DNA of 64,000 nt from Nitrosomonas ureae (GTDB lineage Bacteria; Pseudomonadota; Gammaproteobacteria; Burkholderiales; Nitrosomonadaceae), in assembly GCF_001455205.1 (NCBI RefSeq), contig NZ_CP013341.1:2852001-2916000 (forward strand), in the 5' to 3' direction. Position numbers and translations under genes: made by a program. The notes beneath the pieces are model-generated. The model worked only from the letters and a program-made list of their open reading frames with translations, was not told the origin of the DNA and did no database searches. Numbering within the stretch: the first letter of the stretch is position 1; each line of letters starts with the position of its first letter. Below, piece after piece: positions 46,564-56,247 of this stretch.

Positions 46564-46800
46564 ATGGCACGAGTATGTGAAGTAACGGGCAAAAAGCCAA
46601 TGTCTGGTCACAATGTTTCTCACGCAAACAATAAAACTAAAAGACGTTTTTTACCTAATCTGCAACACCGAAAATTCTGGGTTGAGAGTGAGAGTCGCTG
46701 GATTAAGCTGCGATTAACTAATGCAGCACTGCGTACTATCGATAAGAATGGTATTGATGCAGTATTGGCTAAAATGCGATCAGAAGGAAAAAACATTTAG
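46564..46800 (+). CDS. rpmB: 50S ribosomal protein L28
   Basis: 78 residues from the ATG at 46564 (MARVCEVTGKKPMSGHNVSHANNKTKRRF), full length. The GTG/ATG-like frame extension upstream is not needed. It is followed by rpmG after 39 bases, the normal L28-L33 pair. Confidence 0.98.
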   Translation: MARVCEVTGKKPMSGHNVSHANNKTKRRFLPNLQHRKFWVESESRWIKLRLTNAALRTIDKNGIDAVLAKMRSEGKNI

Positions 46801-46839
46801 AAATCTGCCAATAAGATTAACCAAGGAGTTATCATCGTT

Positions 46840-46995
46840 ATGCGTGAGAAAGTAAAACTTGAATCCACAGCTGGAACGGGACATTTTTATACAACTACTA
46901 AAAATAAGCGGGCTAAGCCAGAGAAAATGGAATTTATGAAATTTGATCCTGTTGTACGTAAGCACGTCTTATATAAAGAAACAAAGCTCAAATAA
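46840..46995 (+). CDS. rpmG: 50S ribosomal protein L33
   Basis: 51 residues, MREKVKLESTAGTGHFYTTT through KNKRAKPEKMEFMKFDP to KETKLK. A CAAGGAG site lies 9-10 bases upstream. There are no zinc-binding cysteines, so it is the zinc-independent form. It is second in the rpmB operon and is closed by the terminator at 47001. Confidence 0.98.
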   Translation: MREKVKLESTAGTGHFYTTTKNKRAKPEKMEFMKFDPVVRKHVLYKETKLK

Positions 46996-47000
46996 TAATA

Positions 47001-47030
47001 AAAAAAGCCCGCATATGCGGGCTTTTTTTA
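47001..47030 (+). terminator. Rho-independent terminator after rpmG
   Basis: The stem GCCCGC/GCGGGC around ATAT is followed by seven Ts and preceded by six As. It can stop transcription from both sides, so it also serves the convergent desaturase gene. Confidence 0.95.
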
Positions 47031-47045
47031 TTATTATTCAAGACA

Positions 47046-48236
47046 TTAAGCATAACACCGTAATCGCTGAGAGAATACTCTCAATACTTCAATGCCACTC
47101 TCCTCTGCACGTCGGCACCAATCTTCCAATTGCTTAACCAATTCTTCCGTTGTTGCAGTAGATCGTTGCCATATCTGAGCTAACTCCTCCCTCATAGTAT
47201 AGACTTTATCGAGAGTTTTAGCATTACTAAGCACTTGGGTCAGTTTCTCGCGCTCATGATCTTGCAAGGTTTTAGAATCGGCCAGAACCCAGCGCTTTAA
47301 AGTAGAGCTATCCACTCCATAGTGAGCGGCTGCTTCTTTCAAATGGATCATTTCCTTTGCAAAAATTGCTTTTAATGATTTCGTATACTTTGCAAGAACT
47401 TCATACCGATGAGAAATAACAGCTTGCAAGGTATCTGAGTCACATTGAGTTTTCGCTTGATCAATACGTAATTTAGGGGCAATCTTTTTGACTTTTGCAA
47501 GCCCCAACATTTCCAAAATTCGAATATACATCCAACCGATATCGAACTCATACCACTTATTAGATAAGCGTGCAGATGTCGCATATGCATGATGATTATT
47601 ATGTAACTCTTCCCCACCAATCAAAATGCCCCAGGGAACAATATTTTTGCTGGCGTCTTCTGCTTGAAAATTGCGATATCCCCAGTAATGACCAACACCA
47701 TTTATGACACCTGCAGCAAAAACTGGAGCCCACAGCATTTGAACGGCCCATATAGTAATCCCAATCGGACCAAATAAAACCACATTAATAATCAGCATAA
47801 GCGCAACACCTTTGGCGCTATGTCGACTATACACATTACGCTCCATCCAATCATCAGGAGTACCATAGCCATATCTCTTCAGAGTCTCTGCATTTTTAGC
47901 TTCTGCTCTATAGAGCTCCGAACCTTCCGCTAATACTTTTTCGATACCGAAAATAACCGGACTATGCGGATCATCCTTGGTTTCACACTTTGCATGATGT
48001 TTGCGATGAATTGCTGTCCATTCCTTCGTAACCATTCCACTCGTCAACCAGAGCCAAAAACGAAAAAAATGACTCGGTATGGCATGCAACTCCAAAGCTC
48101 TGTGCGCCGAATGACGATGTAAGTAAATTGTAATAGCAGCGATTGTAATATGCGTAAAAATCAAGGTAATAACAATATACCCCCACCACGGCATATCCAC
48201 CACACCAGAAATTAAATTAAGAAAATCATAAATCAT
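47046..48236 (-). CDS. Acyl-CoA/fatty acid desaturase with C-terminal extension
   Basis: 396 residues. The three histidine boxes that bind the di-iron centre are HRHSAH, HRKHH and HNNHH. Hydrophobic segments lie at residues 12-40 and 150-185. It puts a double bond into a saturated acyl chain at the membrane. The last 130 residues (from about 265: DSDTLQAVISHRYEVLAKYT to GIEVLRVFSQRLRCYA) form a soluble helical extension rich in charged residues that the core enzyme does not need; similar tails exist in other betaproteobacterial desaturases. Transcribed alone. Confidence 0.9.
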   Translation of the reverse strand: MIYDFLNLISGVVDMPWWGYIVITLIFTHITIAAITIYLHRHSAHRALELHAIPSHFFRFWLWLTSGMVTKEWTAIHRKHHAKCETKDDPHSPVIFGIEKVLAEGSELYRAEAKNAETLKRYGYGTPDDWMERNVYSRHSAKGVALMLIINVVLFGPIGITIWAVQMLWAPVFAAGVINGVGHYWGYRNFQAEDASKNIVPWGILIGGEELHNNHHAYATSARLSNKWYEFDIGWMYIRILEMLGLAKVKKIAPKLRIDQAKTQCDSDTLQAVISHRYEVLAKYTKSLKAIFAKEMIHLKEAAAHYGVDSSTLKRWVLADSKTLQDHEREKLTQVLSNAKTLDKVYTMREELAQIWQRSTATTEELVKQLEDWCRRAEESGIEVLRVFSQRLRCYA

Positions 48237-48546
48237 ATGGTTATCATCCTGTTAAAGACCCGATACAACATAACATAGGCCTATTCAATAAAAAACTACA
48301 CTCTATACATCAATATTTAATTCAATCGATTCATTGACATCAAAAAACCACTGTATATCCTATTTTTTATTCCGCACATATCGCCACTCAGCTTAAATAT
48401 TACACTATCACTTATCTGAAAGAAAATATCAATCCTTTCAGCTTGCTATTCACAAGCAAATCTAATCAAATAAGACATTACACTCTGATTCTTAGCAGAA
48501 ATTCATTTTCATAAAAATTTCAGAGAAAGATTTGGCAACGCTCATC
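48237..48546. other. Intergenic region upstream of the desaturase gene
   Basis: About 310 AT-rich bases. It holds the desaturase promoter on the minus strand. No gene or terminator is evident. Confidence 0.4.
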
Positions 48547-49143
48547 TTATCTTATATCAGAATCAGCAAGCATACGCCATTCTCCTGACGCCATACCCCT
48601 CAGTGTATACAACCCAATTGCATAACGAATTAATCGCAATGTAGGAAAAAATACCGCCGCAGTCATTCGCCTTACCTGACGATTCTTTCCTTCCTTGAGA
48701 ATCAGAGACAACCAAGTAGTCGGAATATTCTTGCGAAAACGAATGGGCGGCTTTCTGGCCCAGAGAAAACCGGGTTCATCGATCACGCTTACCTGCGCAG
48801 ATTTTGTCTTAAAGTCATTGAGAACTATACCGCGGCGTATTGCATTGAGTGCGACATCATCTGGTTTACCTTCGACTTGAACCCAGTAAGTTTTAGGAAG
48901 TTTAAACTTTGGACTGCAAATTTTATTCTGCAGTTTGCCATTATCGGTTAATAACACTAGACCTTCGCTATCGGCATCCAATCTACCCGCCGGATAAAAA
49001 TCCGAGAAAGGAATGAAATCCTGCAGCGATCGATGTCCATCTGTTGGTGTGAATTGGCAAATCACACCGTAGGGTTTATTGAACAGAATTATCCTAGGCA
49101 TATACAGTGTCAATAAGTACGATATTAACTTCAATTTATTCAT
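48547..49143 (-). CDS. rluE: 23S rRNA pseudouridine synthase (RluE-like)
   Basis: 198 residues from the ATG at 49143, whose ATGA overlaps the sixA stop; an ATG at 49101 (MPRIILFNKPYGVICQF) gives the usual family length. Catalytic motif GRLDADSEGLVLLTDNG holds the active Asp. Also FNKPYGVICQFTP and KEGKNRQVRRMTAAV. RluE makes pseudouridine at position 2457 in E. coli 23S rRNA. The overlap shows co-translation with sixA. Confidence 0.9.
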   Translation of the reverse strand: MNKLKLISYLLTLYMPRIILFNKPYGVICQFTPTDGHRSLQDFIPFSDFYPAGRLDADSEGLVLLTDNGKLQNKICSPKFKLPKTYWVQVEGKPDDVALNAIRRGIVLNDFKTKSAQVSVIDEPGFLWARKPPIRFRKNIPTTWLSLILKEGKNRQVRRMTAAVFFPTLRLIRYAIGLYTLRGMASGEWRMLADSDIR

Positions 49144-49592
49144 AACATCTCAGGGTAGATCACAGTATGCAGAACTGGTTCAAATCCACTCTTATTTTTC
49201 TGATATCGAATCCACCAAACAGACCCTTTTTTCACACGCAACTCTGCAGGAATAGTTGGAATCAGATAACTGGCCACATTCCTCAATGTTGGTTGATGAC
49301 CGACAATTACAACTGCTCCCTGGAAATTAGGCCAGCCAGCCACAGCAAGAGTATCGTGTACATTTGCACCTGGGCCAATTGCAGCTTCCGTTATAAAATC
49401 GGAGCATAGCGCCATTGCTGTTTGCTGTGTACGCTGCGTTGGACTTACTATCACTTTAGTATCTTTCGGCAATTTAGACTTAAGCCAATCCGACATACAC
49501 TTCGCCTGATTTAATCCTTCCGTGGTCAACTTACGAGCCGCATCGGGAAAACCTTCCTCAGCTTCCGCGTGACGCCATAAAATCAAATCCAT
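49140..49592 (-). CDS. sixA: Phosphohistidine phosphatase SixA (copy 2)
   Basis: 150 residues, standard SixA length: MDLILWRHAEAEEGFPDAAR, VSPTQRTQQTA, and VIVGHQPTLRNVASYL with the second histidine. It removes phosphate from phosphohistidine residues. It is closer to E. coli SixA in size than the copy at 9486. Upstream of rluE in a coupled pair and just downstream of yggU. Confidence 0.94.
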   Translation of the reverse strand: MDLILWRHAEAEEGFPDAARKLTTEGLNQAKCMSDWLKSKLPKDTKVIVSPTQRTQQTAMALCSDFITEAAIGPGANVHDTLAVAGWPNFQGAVVIVGHQPTLRNVASYLIPTIPAELRVKKGSVWWIRYQKNKSGFEPVLHTVIYPEML

Positions 49593-49627
49593 CGTATTTT
49601 ATCAGATGAGTTATTCATTAATAATCC

Positions 49628-49918
49628 CTATCCTATATTAAACAATACTCTTGGATCATGCACAGATCGATGGATCACGATTACTTTATGGCGTGATTTG
49701 CCACCCTGCTTCAATCTTACTTGTCCGATCGGCACATCGAACTGCACTGCAAGAAATTTAATCAATGTCGAGTTTGCTTTACCTTCCACAGGCGCAGCTG
49801 CAAGTCTTATTTTAAGAGCACCTCTGAGTAAGCCTACTGCTTCAGTAATTTTCGCGCCAGTCTGAATATGCAGTGTCAGAACAAGATTGTTTGTTCCATC
49901 ATATCGATACCAACTCAT
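49628..49918 (-). CDS. yggU: DUF167/YggU family protein
   Basis: 96 residues, LTLHIQTGAKITEAVG, KIRLAAAPVEGKANSTLIKFLA and KQGGKSRHKVI are typical of YggU. Function unknown; the family commonly sits beside yggT and proC, as here. Confidence 0.92.
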   Translation of the reverse strand: MSWYRYDGTNNLVLTLHIQTGAKITEAVGLLRGALKIRLAAAPVEGKANSTLIKFLAVQFDVPIGQVRLKQGGKSRHKVIVIHRSVHDPRVLFNIG

Positions 49919-49929
49919 TTACGGCATTT

Positions 49930-50505
49930 CTATGACAGCATTGCAGCAATTTCCATATGTACCCCCGCAATCAACATTAAAAGCACTTGAATTAAAATCA
50001 GCACAAATAATGGCGACAAATCTACATTAGCAATAGGCGGAATATGGTTACGAAAAACACTGAGGAATGGGCGCGTAAAACTGTCCAACAACGGCGCCAG
50101 CGGACTGTGAGGATTAACCCAGGACAGAACAGCTTGCACGATGACCATCAACAATACAATATAAAGGGTTGTTTTGATAATCTCAACAATACCCAGTAAT
50201 CCAATTACCCCCGATGAAGTAATAATGTTAGCTTCAAAGTCATAACCTTGCATCACATACATGATGGTCACGACGATACATTCCAGTAACCAGGCAAGCA
50301 TCAGTGTAGATAAATCAATCCCTGCCCAGCCGGGAATAAAACGACGTGCGGGTCTTACAATAAAATCAGTCACAGCGATCAAAAACTGAGATACCGGATT
50401 GTAGTAAGGAACACGCAATAATTGAAAATAAAAACGCAGCAATAATGCTAAAGAAAACAATCCAAAAATGGTATCAAGAAGAAAAATCAGAATCTGATTT
50501 GACAT
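49930..50505 (-). CDS. yggT: YggT family membrane protein
   Basis: 191 residues with four membrane helices in two repeats. Each repeat has the pattern ...PYYNPVSQFLIAVTDFIVRPARRFIPG and PHSPLAPLLDSFTRPFLSVFRNHIP. The family has been linked to osmotic or potassium tolerance and to membrane organisation, without a fixed role. It is followed by yggU after 11 bases. Confidence 0.93.
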   Translation of the reverse strand: MSNQILIFLLDTIFGLFSLALLLRFYFQLLRVPYYNPVSQFLIAVTDFIVRPARRFIPGWAGIDLSTLMLAWLLECIVVTIMYVMQGYDFEANIITSSGVIGLLGIVEIIKTTLYIVLLMVIVQAVLSWVNPHSPLAPLLDSFTRPFLSVFRNHIPPIANVDLSPLFVLILIQVLLMLIAGVHMEIAAMLS

Positions 50506-50707
50506 AGATATTTCCTAGAAAACGATAATAATTAACAAAACCTTTGAAAAGCTATCTGTGTTGCGTTACGACACTACAGATAAGGAAGAGTAATAATAAA
50601 CAAACTATTTCTTATCGCCTGCTTTTGCTTTATATCGATCTTTTGGAAAGAAAAAGACAGCGCTTCTCAATGACTTGTTAAACAATTGCCAATTGGTTTC
50701 TTAAACC

Positions 50708-51550
50708 TTATCTTCTACCGAACTCATCGCTCATTTCATGGGAGCGATCACTTGCAGCACGAATGGCGGCTATGATCTTATGCTTAATATCACTTTTTTC
50801 CATAGCTTGAATCGCCCGTTCGGTAGTGCCACCTTTTGAAGTTACTCGAGCGCGCAACGTAATCACATCTTCCTCACTTAAACTAGCTAACTTACCAGCA
50901 CCCAAGAAAGTCTGCAAACTGAGCTGCCTAGCTTGAACCGGTGTTAGCCCTAATTCTATCCCTGCTTGCTGCAAGGATTCAATAAAATAAAAAATATAAG
51001 CGGGGCCACTCCCGGAAATTGCAGTCACTGCATGTAACATTTCTTCTTCTACCACCCACAGTGTCGAACCCACTGCAGCTAAAATCGATTCGGCATTTTT
51101 TCTATCCAATTCATTCACACTTGAAGCAGCATAAAGGCCAGTAACACCTGAACGCACCAGTGAGGGCGTATTCGGCATGGCACGCACCACTCTCTCATAA
51201 CCACCCAGCCAACGCATAATATCTGATACACGAATACCGGCTGCAATCGATATTAACAATTGATCCTTCAACAAGGGCATAAGATCTTGAGTCAAATCAT
51301 GTAATTGCTGAGGTTTCACAGATAATAAAACAACATCACTCTTGGCGACGCCCTCAGCAAGATCATTCGTAGCCAGAATACCAAATTCGAGCTTTAGCTT
51401 TTCGCAGTTTTCTACATTAATTTCGACTACATACAATTGCTGTGCTGCAAAACCTTGTTGCAACAATCCACTGATTAATGCAGAGGCCATATTACCGCCA
51501 CCAATGAATGTAATATTCATAACATCGTAATTAGTTGATTGATTCATCAA
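50708..51550 (-). CDS. proC: Pyrroline-5-carboxylate reductase
   Basis: About 270-280 residues; the ATG at 51520 (MNITFIGGGNMASALISGL) gives the family start, those at 51550 and 51547 add ten. NAD(P)-binding GGGNMASA, and RAMPNTPSLVRSGVTGLYA and AISGSGPAYIFYF at the substrate site. It makes proline in the last biosynthetic step. Upstream of yggT with 200 bases between. Confidence 0.96.
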   Translation of the reverse strand: MMNQSTNYDVMNITFIGGGNMASALISGLLQQGFAAQQLYVVEINVENCEKLKLEFGILATNDLAEGVAKSDVVLLSVKPQQLHDLTQDLMPLLKDQLLISIAAGIRVSDIMRWLGGYERVVRAMPNTPSLVRSGVTGLYAASSVNELDRKNAESILAAVGSTLWVVEEEMLHAVTAISGSGPAYIFYFIESLQQAGIELGLTPVQARQLSLQTFLGAGKLASLSEEDVITLRARVTSKGGTTERAIQAMEKSDIKHKIIAAIRAASDRSHEMSDEFGRR

Positions 51551-51677
51551 TAAAACGAAAGAGCTTGCATATTAAAAAATTCCTTCAATCCAATAAGATG
51601 GAAGCAAGCTTCCGAAATTTATTTGGTTAAATAACTCTCGCAAAAGATTTACAACCCGACTCGAGTTGTAATCTTCT

Positions 51678-52508
51678 TTAATGTTGACAACCTGAACAAT
51701 AAAAACTGGAACGCTGGCCTTGCTTAATCTGCTTGATTACATTTGAACATTGTTTGCATCCTTTACCACTACGTCCATAAACCCAATATTGCTGTTGAAA
51801 ATACCCTCGGGTTCCGTCACTGTGCACAAAATCACGCAAACTGCTACCTCCAGCTTCTATTGCCAACCGCAAAGTATGCTTGATCGCTTGAACCAATTTT
51901 TCATAACGCCCTATTCCGATTCTGCCAGCGATTACTTTAGGATTGATTCCGGCCAAATACAAAGCTTCATTTGCGTAAATATTACCAATACCCACTACTA
52001 CACGACTATTCATCAGAGTTTGTTTGATACACGCTCGCAATCCCCTGGTCTCTCTAAATAAATATTGCGCATTAAAATCCGCTGTCAGCGGTTCCGGACC
52101 CAAGTTCATCAAAAGCGGGTGCTGCGCAATATTCCCTACATGCCATAGCACGGCACCAAAGCGACGTGGATCATGCAGCCTGAGTACAGCTTGATTATTA
52201 AGAATTAAATCAAAATGATCATGCTTGCGTGGGGATTCCGGAAATTGCATTAATTCCGGCAGTAAAACGCGTAAACTGCCTGACATACCCAAATGAAGAA
52301 TCAGCACTCCTTTACCGCAGTCCAGCAGTAAATATTTAGCTCGACGCATCACTGTTTGAATCGTCAACCCCGGCAATAATACAGGTAAATTTTCCGGTAT
52401 TGGCCAACGTAGCTTCGAATTACGAATAATTACGTTTGCAATCACTTGACCAGTCAAATGCGGAGCAATACCCCGACCTGTTGTCTCAACTTCTGGTAAT
52501 TCCGGCAT
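51678..52508 (-). CDS. mutM: Formamidopyrimidine-DNA glycosylase
   Basis: 276 residues. It starts MPELPEVETTGRGIAPHLTG, so the catalytic Pro2 and Glu3 are present. The C-terminal zinc finger is CKQC ... CSGC. It removes 8-oxoguanine and cuts the strand. The gene lies 14 bases after the DUF4340 gene, at the end of the ABC transporter operon. Confidence 0.97.
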   Translation of the reverse strand: MPELPEVETTGRGIAPHLTGQVIANVIIRNSKLRWPIPENLPVLLPGLTIQTVMRRAKYLLLDCGKGVLILHLGMSGSLRVLLPELMQFPESPRKHDHFDLILNNQAVLRLHDPRRFGAVLWHVGNIAQHPLLMNLGPEPLTADFNAQYLFRETRGLRACIKQTLMNSRVVVGIGNIYANEALYLAGINPKVIAGRIGIGRYEKLVQAIKHTLRLAIEAGGSSLRDFVHSDGTRGYFQQQYWVYGRSGKGCKQCSNVIKQIKQGQRSSFYCSGCQH

Positions 52509-52522
52509 CAGTGTTCAGAAAT

Positions 52523-53380
52523 TTATTGGTTTAGCACTATAGCACGAGGGTTAATCAACCGCTGTCCCAATTTAGTCGGAAACTGATAACCAATCCCTTC
52601 TGCCATACGCAACAGCACGAGTGAATATTTATTTTGTAGAATCTTAAACCCTATTACTTTTCCACTTTGCAGGCTGATTCGAATAACACCCGCTTCGATC
52701 CAATCAGAATCAAGCTCATCCTCTAATTTCAGTGCTTCAGCGCGGGCAGTTTGCCACAATTGAATCCATTTTGTCAGTATTTCATCGCCAAACCCATCAT
52801 CAGAATAATGTTTGGTCATACGCCATCCGTCATTTTGAAATTCTGCCGTCCATCGCTCCATTTCAAACCTGACAGGAATTTCGTCGGACACTAGCAATCC
52901 GGGATTAATCAGATCAATGGCAGCTACCGGAAGTGCTAGCGCATAACGCGGTGAAATCAAGTAAGCAAAATCATTGGTCGCAAGATATTGCTGATGGGTT
53001 GTCGGTGAAAACCCGCCAAAACCAAAATATTCATTATCTACATACAACTGAAGATAAGGTTGATCCAGACCAAAACGCTCCAGATTTTCCAGTGCAAGAC
53101 GCTGATAACTACTTGCCGTTAAAATTTCCAGAATTTTTCCGATTTTTTCCTCATCAGCACGTACTTGTACTGGCTCTATCAAATGCCATTGATTATTCGA
53201 TTGCTTGAGAACAATTTCTTGGTGCTTATTCAGGATGCGTAAGCTCTGTATCGCATCAGCAGTAGTGGTAGAAATTGAATATTGCTGAATCGCAGCAGGT
53301 TGTGGTCTAAGGTAGAGAAATATCGCTAAGCCGCCGATAGTGACAAGCATAATCAGATTTAAACGGGAGTGGTGCGTCAT
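52523..53380 (-). CDS. DUF4340 protein of Gld-type ABC operon
   Basis: 285 residues from the ATG at 53380, which overlaps the stop of the gene before it (ATGA). One N-terminal membrane helix (LNLIMLVTIGGLAIFLYLR), then a periplasmic beta-rich part (LRILNKHQEIVLKQSNNQWHL). DUF4340 proteins accompany GldG-like components; function unknown. A longer open frame to 53470 overlaps GldG and is not used. Confidence 0.85.
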   Translation of the reverse strand: MTHHSRLNLIMLVTIGGLAIFLYLRPQPAAIQQYSISTTTADAIQSLRILNKHQEIVLKQSNNQWHLIEPVQVRADEEKIGKILEILTASSYQRLALENLERFGLDQPYLQLYVDNEYFGFGGFSPTTHQQYLATNDFAYLISPRYALALPVAAIDLINPGLLVSDEIPVRFEMERWTAEFQNDGWRMTKHYSDDGFGDEILTKWIQLWQTARAEALKLEDELDSDWIEAGVIRISLQSGKVIGFKILQNKYSLVLLRMAEGIGYQFPTKLGQRLINPRAIVLNQ

Positions 53381-54741
53381 TTTGTTATTCTTCTGCGATG
53401 CCACCAAATAAAAAAACCACATGCCAAGAAAAAGGTTGGTAGTAATACGAGAAACCCCATGGCAATCCAAGTAAGTTCAGATTCACTCAAAATCAAGCTG
53501 CTATCTATCGTTGCACGTGGCTGTATCACCATTAATTCTTCATCATCGGTCAACCAATTAACCAGATTAACGCCAAAATCCAGATTGCTGCCATTTCCCA
53601 AATACGTATTGGCTAGAAAGTGCCCGCTGCCAACAACGACAATGCGTTGTTCACGATCCCTGATATTACGTGTCAATGCAACCGCTATAGTAACCGGACC
53701 AGGCACATCAGTCGCTTGATCAAACGTAATGCTGCCATTCAGATCACCGGTTTCGATCCATCCTTGTTGAGCTACTTCAACCAATGCAACACTGCTCCAA
53801 TCTTCATTTTCATTTATTGTAATCTGACGCGCATAGGGAAATACCGTAATATAATTAAAATTATTCGTTATTGCATGCCGCCCATAAATTGCACCCATGG
53901 AAAATGTAATTGGTGCTTTAAGTTGTCCGGCTTGTGGATCAATCACAACGCCGGGCGTAAGCGTTAAGTGTAATTTTTCCGTTAACGGCAATAATCCCCG
54001 TAATGATTCCTGGTCAACCAGCCATAACAAATTGCCACCTTGGTCAATATAATTCAGGAGCTTATCGACCTCTCCCGGCAACAAATCAGTTTGAGGTGAA
54101 GCAATCAACAGTAGGCTTGCATTCCTGGGAATATCCTGCTCAATCGTAAGATTTGTTGTTTGATTACTAAAGCCATTGGTACTAAGGTATTTGCCAAAAT
54201 CACCTAAATCGTAATTAGCATCCCCCTCCAATCGACGCTCTCCATGACCGCTCAGTGTAACGATCAATTTATCTTCTGCTCGTGCCAGGCGCATCAAAGC
54301 ATTGGAGAATGCCTGTTCATTAATAGTAGTAAGATGCTCAGTCCTTTTGTTATATTTGATAACCAATTCACCATTAACCTTCACATCAGCTTGTTGTGTC
54401 AGTACAGGCTGTTCGACCGGATCAACAAATGTTAGAGAAAGATCCGGTTTCACCCTCTGATAAAGCGCAACAAAATCAGTAATAATTTTTCGTATATCAC
54501 CTAACTGTGCATGTTGTTCAGTTGCATAAGCCGTAACTCGGATCGGAGCTTGCAGTTTTTGTAGGATTTCAATACTGGTTTCACTCAGACTATTACGTCC
54601 ATTCTGGCTGATATCCCATTGGAAACGATATTGCACTGCGACAAAACCAAGTATTATGACCAATAATAATAATAAGATAACAAATACGCCATTTTGTATC
54701 CGATAGTGCCGCCGTAATTTTTTATTCAGCATGATCATCAC
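53377..54741 (-). CDS. GldG-like ABC transporter auxiliary protein
   Basis: 454 residues. Membrane helix near residues 17-40 (VFVILLLLLVIILGFVAVQYRF), the large soluble domain (NSLSETSIEILQKLQAPIRVTAYA, LGDFGKYL, SLLLIASPQTDLLPGEVDKLL), and a C-terminal helix (WIAMGFLVLLPTFFLACGFFIWW). It matches the Gldg/ABC-2 auxiliary family. Third gene in a run of ATPase, permease, GldG, DUF4340. Confidence 0.9.
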   Translation of the reverse strand: MMIMLNKKLRRHYRIQNGVFVILLLLLVIILGFVAVQYRFQWDISQNGRNSLSETSIEILQKLQAPIRVTAYATEQHAQLGDIRKIITDFVALYQRVKPDLSLTFVDPVEQPVLTQQADVKVNGELVIKYNKRTEHLTTINEQAFSNALMRLARAEDKLIVTLSGHGERRLEGDANYDLGDFGKYLSTNGFSNQTTNLTIEQDIPRNASLLLIASPQTDLLPGEVDKLLNYIDQGGNLLWLVDQESLRGLLPLTEKLHLTLTPGVVIDPQAGQLKAPITFSMGAIYGRHAITNNFNYITVFPYARQITINENEDWSSVALVEVAQQGWIETGDLNGSITFDQATDVPGPVTIAVALTRNIRDREQRIVVVGSGHFLANTYLGNGSNLDFGVNLVNWLTDDEELMVIQPRATIDSSLILSESELTWIAMGFLVLLPTFFLACGFFIWWHRRRITK

Positions 54742-54752
54742 GTATCGCCCCC

Positions 54753-55496
54753 CTACCCATGTAAACGTTCTCCATCCAAGTGACGAATTGTAAGCACAAG
54801 GAAAGTCACGATAAACAATATGAAATAGGCGATACTTAAGCTATCAATCAAGCCCTGATTAAAATATCTGAAATGCTTCAGCAAAGAGATATAGTGCATC
54901 CAACCACTGGTCTCATTTGCAATCAGATCAATCATCCACAATCCTAATAACATTCCCAGAGAACCAATCGCAGCAATCACCGGTTGTGCCGTTAAGCTTG
55001 AAATATAAAGACCTAGCGCAGAAAAGCACGCAGACAGCAAAAGTAATCCTATTGCATTGCTGAGTAACAAGCCCAAGTCCAACGTACCTCCTATCCGTAA
55101 TGATATGGATAATGCAATTATCAGCATAATCACGAACACAAAAAAAATCATTATGCTGAGAAACTTACCTAGTACGATATCGATGATGGCAACAGGTGAA
55201 GAAATAAGTAAGGTCAGGGTATGGTTACGGCGTTCTTCAGCCAGTAATCGCATCGATAATATGGGTGTTATCATCAACAAAATAATTGCTGCTAATGCAA
55301 AGCTTGAAGAAATAACAACCTCCGTAATTCCCGGGGAATTGATCATCTGCAGTAATTGTGATTGTATTTCAAGGAAAGCATCCAATCGCATCAGAAAGAA
55401 ACCCGCAAACAAAAACTGGATCAGTGCAAGCAATATCCATGCTAAAGGAGAAATAAACAGCATACTTAGTTCCTTACGGATAATAGTTTCTAGCAT
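54753..55496 (-). CDS. ABC-2 type permease (GldF-like)
   Basis: 247 residues, six membrane helices, with RLLAEERRNHTLTLLISSPV, the conserved ABC-2 segment. It lies between the ATPase (19 bases) and the GldG-like protein (11 bases). The exported substrate is unknown; in gliding Bacteroidetes the counterpart serves motility, which is not expected here. Confidence 0.92.
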   Translation of the reverse strand: MLETIIRKELSMLFISPLAWILLALIQFLFAGFFLMRLDAFLEIQSQLLQMINSPGITEVVISSSFALAAIILLMITPILSMRLLAEERRNHTLTLLISSPVAIIDIVLGKFLSIMIFFVFVIMLIIALSISLRIGGTLDLGLLLSNAIGLLLLSACFSALGLYISSLTAQPVIAAIGSLGMLLGLWMIDLIANETSGWMHYISLLKHFRYFNQGLIDSLSIAYFILFIVTFLVLTIRHLDGERLHG

Positions 55497-55515
55497 GGCA
55501 AATACCTCTGTTTAT

Positions 55516-56247
55516 TCATGATCGCGTAAGCTGCGTAAATATGTCTTCCAAATTCGCATCCTGTTGTCGCAGCTCGATCATGGTTTTATCAAAAACTACC
55601 GCTCCTTTGTGCATGATTTGCACTCTGTCACAAACATTTTCAATCTCAGGCAAAATATGTGTTGATAAAATAACGCTGCTCGTTGCACCTAATTCTCTAA
55701 TTAATAGTCTTATTTCTTGTATTTGATTAGGATCAAGACCAACCGTAGGTTCATCCAATATAATCACGTCCGGGTTATGTATAATTGCTTGCGCAATACC
55801 AACTCGCTGCTGAAAACCCTTGGATAACGTTCCAATCAAATACTTCCCCTGATCTCTTAAACCACAGCGTTGCTTTACATTTTTCAATACAATCTGCATA
55901 ATTTGTTTGTTAACGCGATGTAATCGAGCGACCAGCAATAAATATTCATTGACCGTCATATCAAAATAAAGCGGTGGAATCTCAGGCAGATAACCTAAAT
56001 GCAACTTGGCTTCTAACGGCTTATCCAATAAGTCAATACCACAGATTTCTATGCTGCCACTGCTTGGCGCAAGATTTCCCGTCAACATGCGCATGGTGGT
56101 GCTTTTACCCGCGCCATTAGGTCCTAACAACCCCAATACTTCCCCTCGCTTTAATTGCAAGTTAACATCACATACCGCAACATGAGGTCCAAAATTACGA
56201 TGCAGATTTTGTGTGGACAAAGTTACCAACTCCGTCACATCGACCAT
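55516..56247 (-). CDS. ABC transporter ATPase (GldA-like)
   Basis: 243 residues. Walker A GLLGPNGAGKSTTMRML, signature LSKGFQQRVGIAQAI, Walker B VIILDEPTVGLDP, and the H-loop ILSTHILPEIE. It powers the permease next to it. First gene of a four- or five-gene operon that ends in mutM. Confidence 0.94.
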   Translation of the reverse strand: MVDVTELVTLSTQNLHRNFGPHVAVCDVNLQLKRGEVLGLLGPNGAGKSTTMRMLTGNLAPSSGSIEICGIDLLDKPLEAKLHLGYLPEIPPLYFDMTVNEYLLLVARLHRVNKQIMQIVLKNVKQRCGLRDQGKYLIGTLSKGFQQRVGIAQAIIHNPDVIILDEPTVGLDPNQIQEIRLLIRELGATSSVILSTHILPEIENVCDRVQIMHKGAVVFDKTMIELRQQDANLEDIFTQLTRS

